From Nitrospiraceae bacterium (GTDB taxonomy: Bacteria > Nitrospirota > Nitrospiria > Nitrospirales > UBA8639), in assembly GCA_003523945.1 (NCBI GenBank), contig DOFS01000447.1, positions 1 through 8,051 of the forward strand: 8,051 bases of DNA. Direction: 5' to 3'. The notes under the pieces are model-generated. The model was not told the origin of the DNA and searched no databases. It was given only the letters and a program-made list of their open reading frames with translations. The position numbers and the translations under genes are program-made. This document shows, piece by piece, positions 6,471 through 8,051 of this stretch. How positions within the stretch are numbered: position 1 is the stretch's first letter; each line of letters begins with the position of its first letter.

Positions 6471-7878
6471 CGCCAGGAATCCTTTCATCCGCGTTCATCG
6501 ACACGGATCGACTCCTGGCTGTCTTGAGAAGACTCAGAGGGACATGAGGGTGACTGGAAAAATGTAAATGCGTATACAAGGCGATGACGTTATTTTTGAT
6601 GATGCCATCCCCTCCCCGGTCCCGCCCCTGTGCATCGGTGATTTGCCCAAGGTATTCGAGATCTTCCTGGGGGTGGAGGGTCGAATAGTGAAACTCATGC
6701 CCACGGATTCGCACGCCCTGTTGACCAAGTGGTCCCGTCTGCGTCACGGTCAATTCCCGATAGCCCAGTGTCATCGATGTCCGACTCATTGCGGTCTCTG
6801 CCGGAATCACTCCGACCATCTCGTAGACCGTTCCATCAAAACCCTTGAGGGTCTTGGCCAAATACATCAACCCGCCACATTCTGCATAGATCACACCGCC
6901 TCTTGCCGCAAAGGCCTGAATGGACTGACGCATGGTCACATTACGTTGCAAGAGGTCAGCGTAGATCTCCGGATAGCCTCCTCCCAGATACACCATCTCC
7001 ACATCGGGGACTGAGCCATCATTGATGGGAGAGAATCTAATCACTTCCCCACCTGCATCCTGAAGAAGAGCCAAATTATCCGGATAGTAAAAACAGAACG
7101 CCGGGTCATAGGCGACCCCGACCCTTACCGGGCGCGACATCGACCTGGAAGGCTGGGTCGGGGTGCCTGGATTGGTGATGGCCACATCCGGACTCGCCTG
7201 AGCCAACTGCTCAATGCGAGCCAAATCAATTGTCTCAGAAGCCAATTCCCCAAGTTTGGCATATAGACCGGACTTCGAGCCTTCCAGTGCCGTCCGTAAT
7301 CCTAAGTGCCGATCAGGAATGGTCACTTCGGAATCAGGTCGAAGATAGCCCACGACCGGTATGTGGGTATAGTGCTCCACAGCTTCCTTTAATAACTGAT
7401 AATGGCCTTCTCTCTTAATCCGATTAAAAATGACACCGGCGATAGTCAAGGAAGAGTCGAAATTGGCATACCCAGACACCATCGCGGCTGCCGAGCGGGC
7501 CATGGCACTCCCATCCACGACCAGGAGGATTGGCGCATTTAATTGATGGGCCATTTCAGCGGTGCTCCCCGTTTTCTGGATCGGAGAACTTCCATCAAAC
7601 AGCCCCATCATGCCTTCAATAATCGAGAGGTCGGCACCTTGGGCTGCCTCTTGGAAAATCGTTCTGTTCAATACTGCCCCGAGCATCCACCCATCAAGGT
7701 TCCTGGATTCACGGCCACTGGCCAACTGATGATGCCCCGGATCCAGAAAATCCGGCCCGATTTTAAACGGTTGAACCGTGCGCCCCTGGGCGCGAAACGC
7801 CGACAACAACGCTAATGTCACCGTCGTTTTGCCGACTCCACTATGCGTGCCCGCAATGACGAGTCTGGGAAAGCTCAT
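6454..7878 (-). CDS. cobB: Cobyrinate a,c-diamide synthase (CobB/CbiA)
   Basis: A 474-residue cytoplasmic enzyme that uses ATP and glutamine to amidate the a and c carboxylates of (hydrogeno)cobyrinic acid in cobalamin synthesis. The N-terminal half is a dethiobiotin-synthetase-like ATPase: P-loop GTHSGVGKTT (10-19), KIGPDFLDPGHH (39-50), LDGWM (61-65) and IEGMMGLFDG (87-96). The C-terminal half is a class I-type glutamine amidotransferase (GATase_3): YLGGGYPE (297-304), the nucleophile Cys334 in YAECGGLMYL, GHEFHYS (393-399) and YTHLHF (435-440), which probably holds the catalytic His437. Length is normal for the family, and both halves look intact. CobB (aerobic route) and CbiA (anaerobic route) are orthologous, so sequence alone does not say which route is used; the adjacent cobN hints at, but does not prove, late cobalt insertion. 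Its ATG overlaps the stop of the upstream receptor (ATGA), so translation is probably coupled; no strong ribosome binding site is seen. Confidence 0.96.
   Translation of the reverse strand: MSFPRLVIAGTHSGVGKTTVTLALLSAFRAQGRTVQPFKIGPDFLDPGHHQLASGRESRNLDGWMLGAVLNRTIFQEAAQGADLSIIEGMMGLFDGSSPIQKTGSTAEMAHQLNAPILLVVDGSAMARSAAAMVSGYANFDSSLTIAGVIFNRIKREGHYQLLKEAVEHYTHIPVVGYLRPDSEVTIPDRHLGLRTALEGSKSGLYAKLGELASETIDLARIEQLAQASPDVAITNPGTPTQPSRSMSRPVRVGVAYDPAFCFYYPDNLALLQDAGGEVIRFSPINDGSVPDVEMVYLGGGYPEIYADLLQRNVTMRQSIQAFAARGGVIYAECGGLMYLAKTLKGFDGTVYEMVGVIPAETAMSRTSMTLGYRELTVTQTGPLGQQGVRIRGHEFHYSTLHPQEDLEYLGQITDAQGRDRGGDGIIKNNVIALYTHLHFSSHPHVPLSLLKTARSRSVSMNADERIPGDDPAS
6480..6485 (-). promoter_or_regulatory. 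Ribosome binding site deciding the cobN start
   Basis: AAAGGA on the minus strand lies nine bases before the ATG at 6470, inside the 3' end of cobB. The competing in-frame ATG at 6488 overlaps this site and has only GCGG before it. Starting at 6470 also gives a cleaner signal peptide, beginning MIPRRNAFW. Confidence 0.6.
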
Positions 7879-8051
7879 AAGTTATCCGTGGGCCTGGAAG
7901 TTTTTGACACCGGAAGATCAAACGTCACTCGAACGCCACCGAACACCGATCGCACCGGCGTTCCAAAGTTCAGCACTTCTTCATAATGCCGGTTCAGAAT
8001 ATTGTCCACGCGCACATATCCTTGCAAGGAGGGCGTAATGTCATACGAGGC
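7875..8051 (-). CDS. TonB-dependent receptor, C-terminal fragment (cut by window edge)
   Basis: The last 58 codons of a gene entering from the right edge, ending in TGA at 7875. The translation has the closing pattern of a TonB-dependent receptor barrel: YDITPSLQGYVRVDNILNRH (a strand followed by the common V-x-N-I-L-N-R-x-Y turn motif), EEVLNFGTP, then the final strand SVFGGVRVTFDL. The FGTP...FFGG-like ending is similar to BtuB/vitamin B12-type and CirA-type receptors. Unusually, about 14 residues (from DLPVSKTS to the end) follow the last aromatic residue of the final strand, whereas most outer-membrane barrels end at that aromatic. Its stop overlaps the cobB start by four bases, placing the receptor in the same transcript. 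The N-terminal plug and any riboswitch upstream are outside the window, so ligand assignment to cobalamin is inferred from context only. Confidence 0.85.
   Translation of the reverse strand, partial: ASYDITPSLQGYVRVDNILNRHYEEVLNFGTPVRSVFGGVRVTFDLPVSKTSRPTDNL

Noticed and set aside
6454..6488. The ATG at 6488 as the cobN start (1448 residues, 35-base overlap with cobB)
   Set aside because: In frame and possible, but it has no good ribosome binding site, while AAAGGA is well placed for the ATG at 6470 and the shorter form has the more regular signal peptide.

Overview
All genes in this window lie on the minus strand and form one tightly packed cluster. In transcription order (high to low coordinates) it holds: the C-terminal end of a TonB-dependent outer-membrane receptor (7875-8051); cobB/cbiA, cobyrinate a,c-diamide synthase (6454-7878); a very large CobN-type chelatase subunit with a signal peptide and a C-terminal membrane anchor (2142-6470); a short MotA/TolQ/ExbB-family channel protein (1705-2139); a small DUF2149-type membrane protein (1377-1691); a cobalamin riboswitch (about 1216-1350); and the N-terminal 393 residues of a second TonB-dependent receptor (1-1180). 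Genes overlap or are at most 13 bases apart until the riboswitch leader, so they look co-transcribed and translationally coupled. No tRNA, rRNA, insertion sequence or CRISPR array is visible.

The outer-membrane receptors, Sec signal peptides and TonB box show a Gram-negative (diderm) bacterium with roughly balanced base composition. The gene combination would fit a Nitrospirota-type genome such as Nitrospira, but this is a guess from gene content and not something the window proves.

The cluster concerns metal-tetrapyrrole (corrinoid or cobalt) handling under vitamin B12 control. CobB acts in the cytoplasm on the corrin ring. The CobN homologue, by contrast, appears to be exported and anchored in the inner membrane with its catalytic bulk in the periplasm, where the usual cytoplasmic AAA+ partners (CobS/CobT or ChlI/ChlD) could not reach it; no such partner is encoded here. 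Instead it is followed directly by an ExbB-like channel and a small protein whose single membrane helix carries an Asp in the same setting as ExbD/TolR/MotB. The most interesting reading is a proton-motive-force-driven periplasmic chelatase or dechelatase, related in layout to the hmuSTUV haem-utilisation genes of Bacteroidetes but placed in a cobalamin regulon and flanked by two TonB-dependent receptors.
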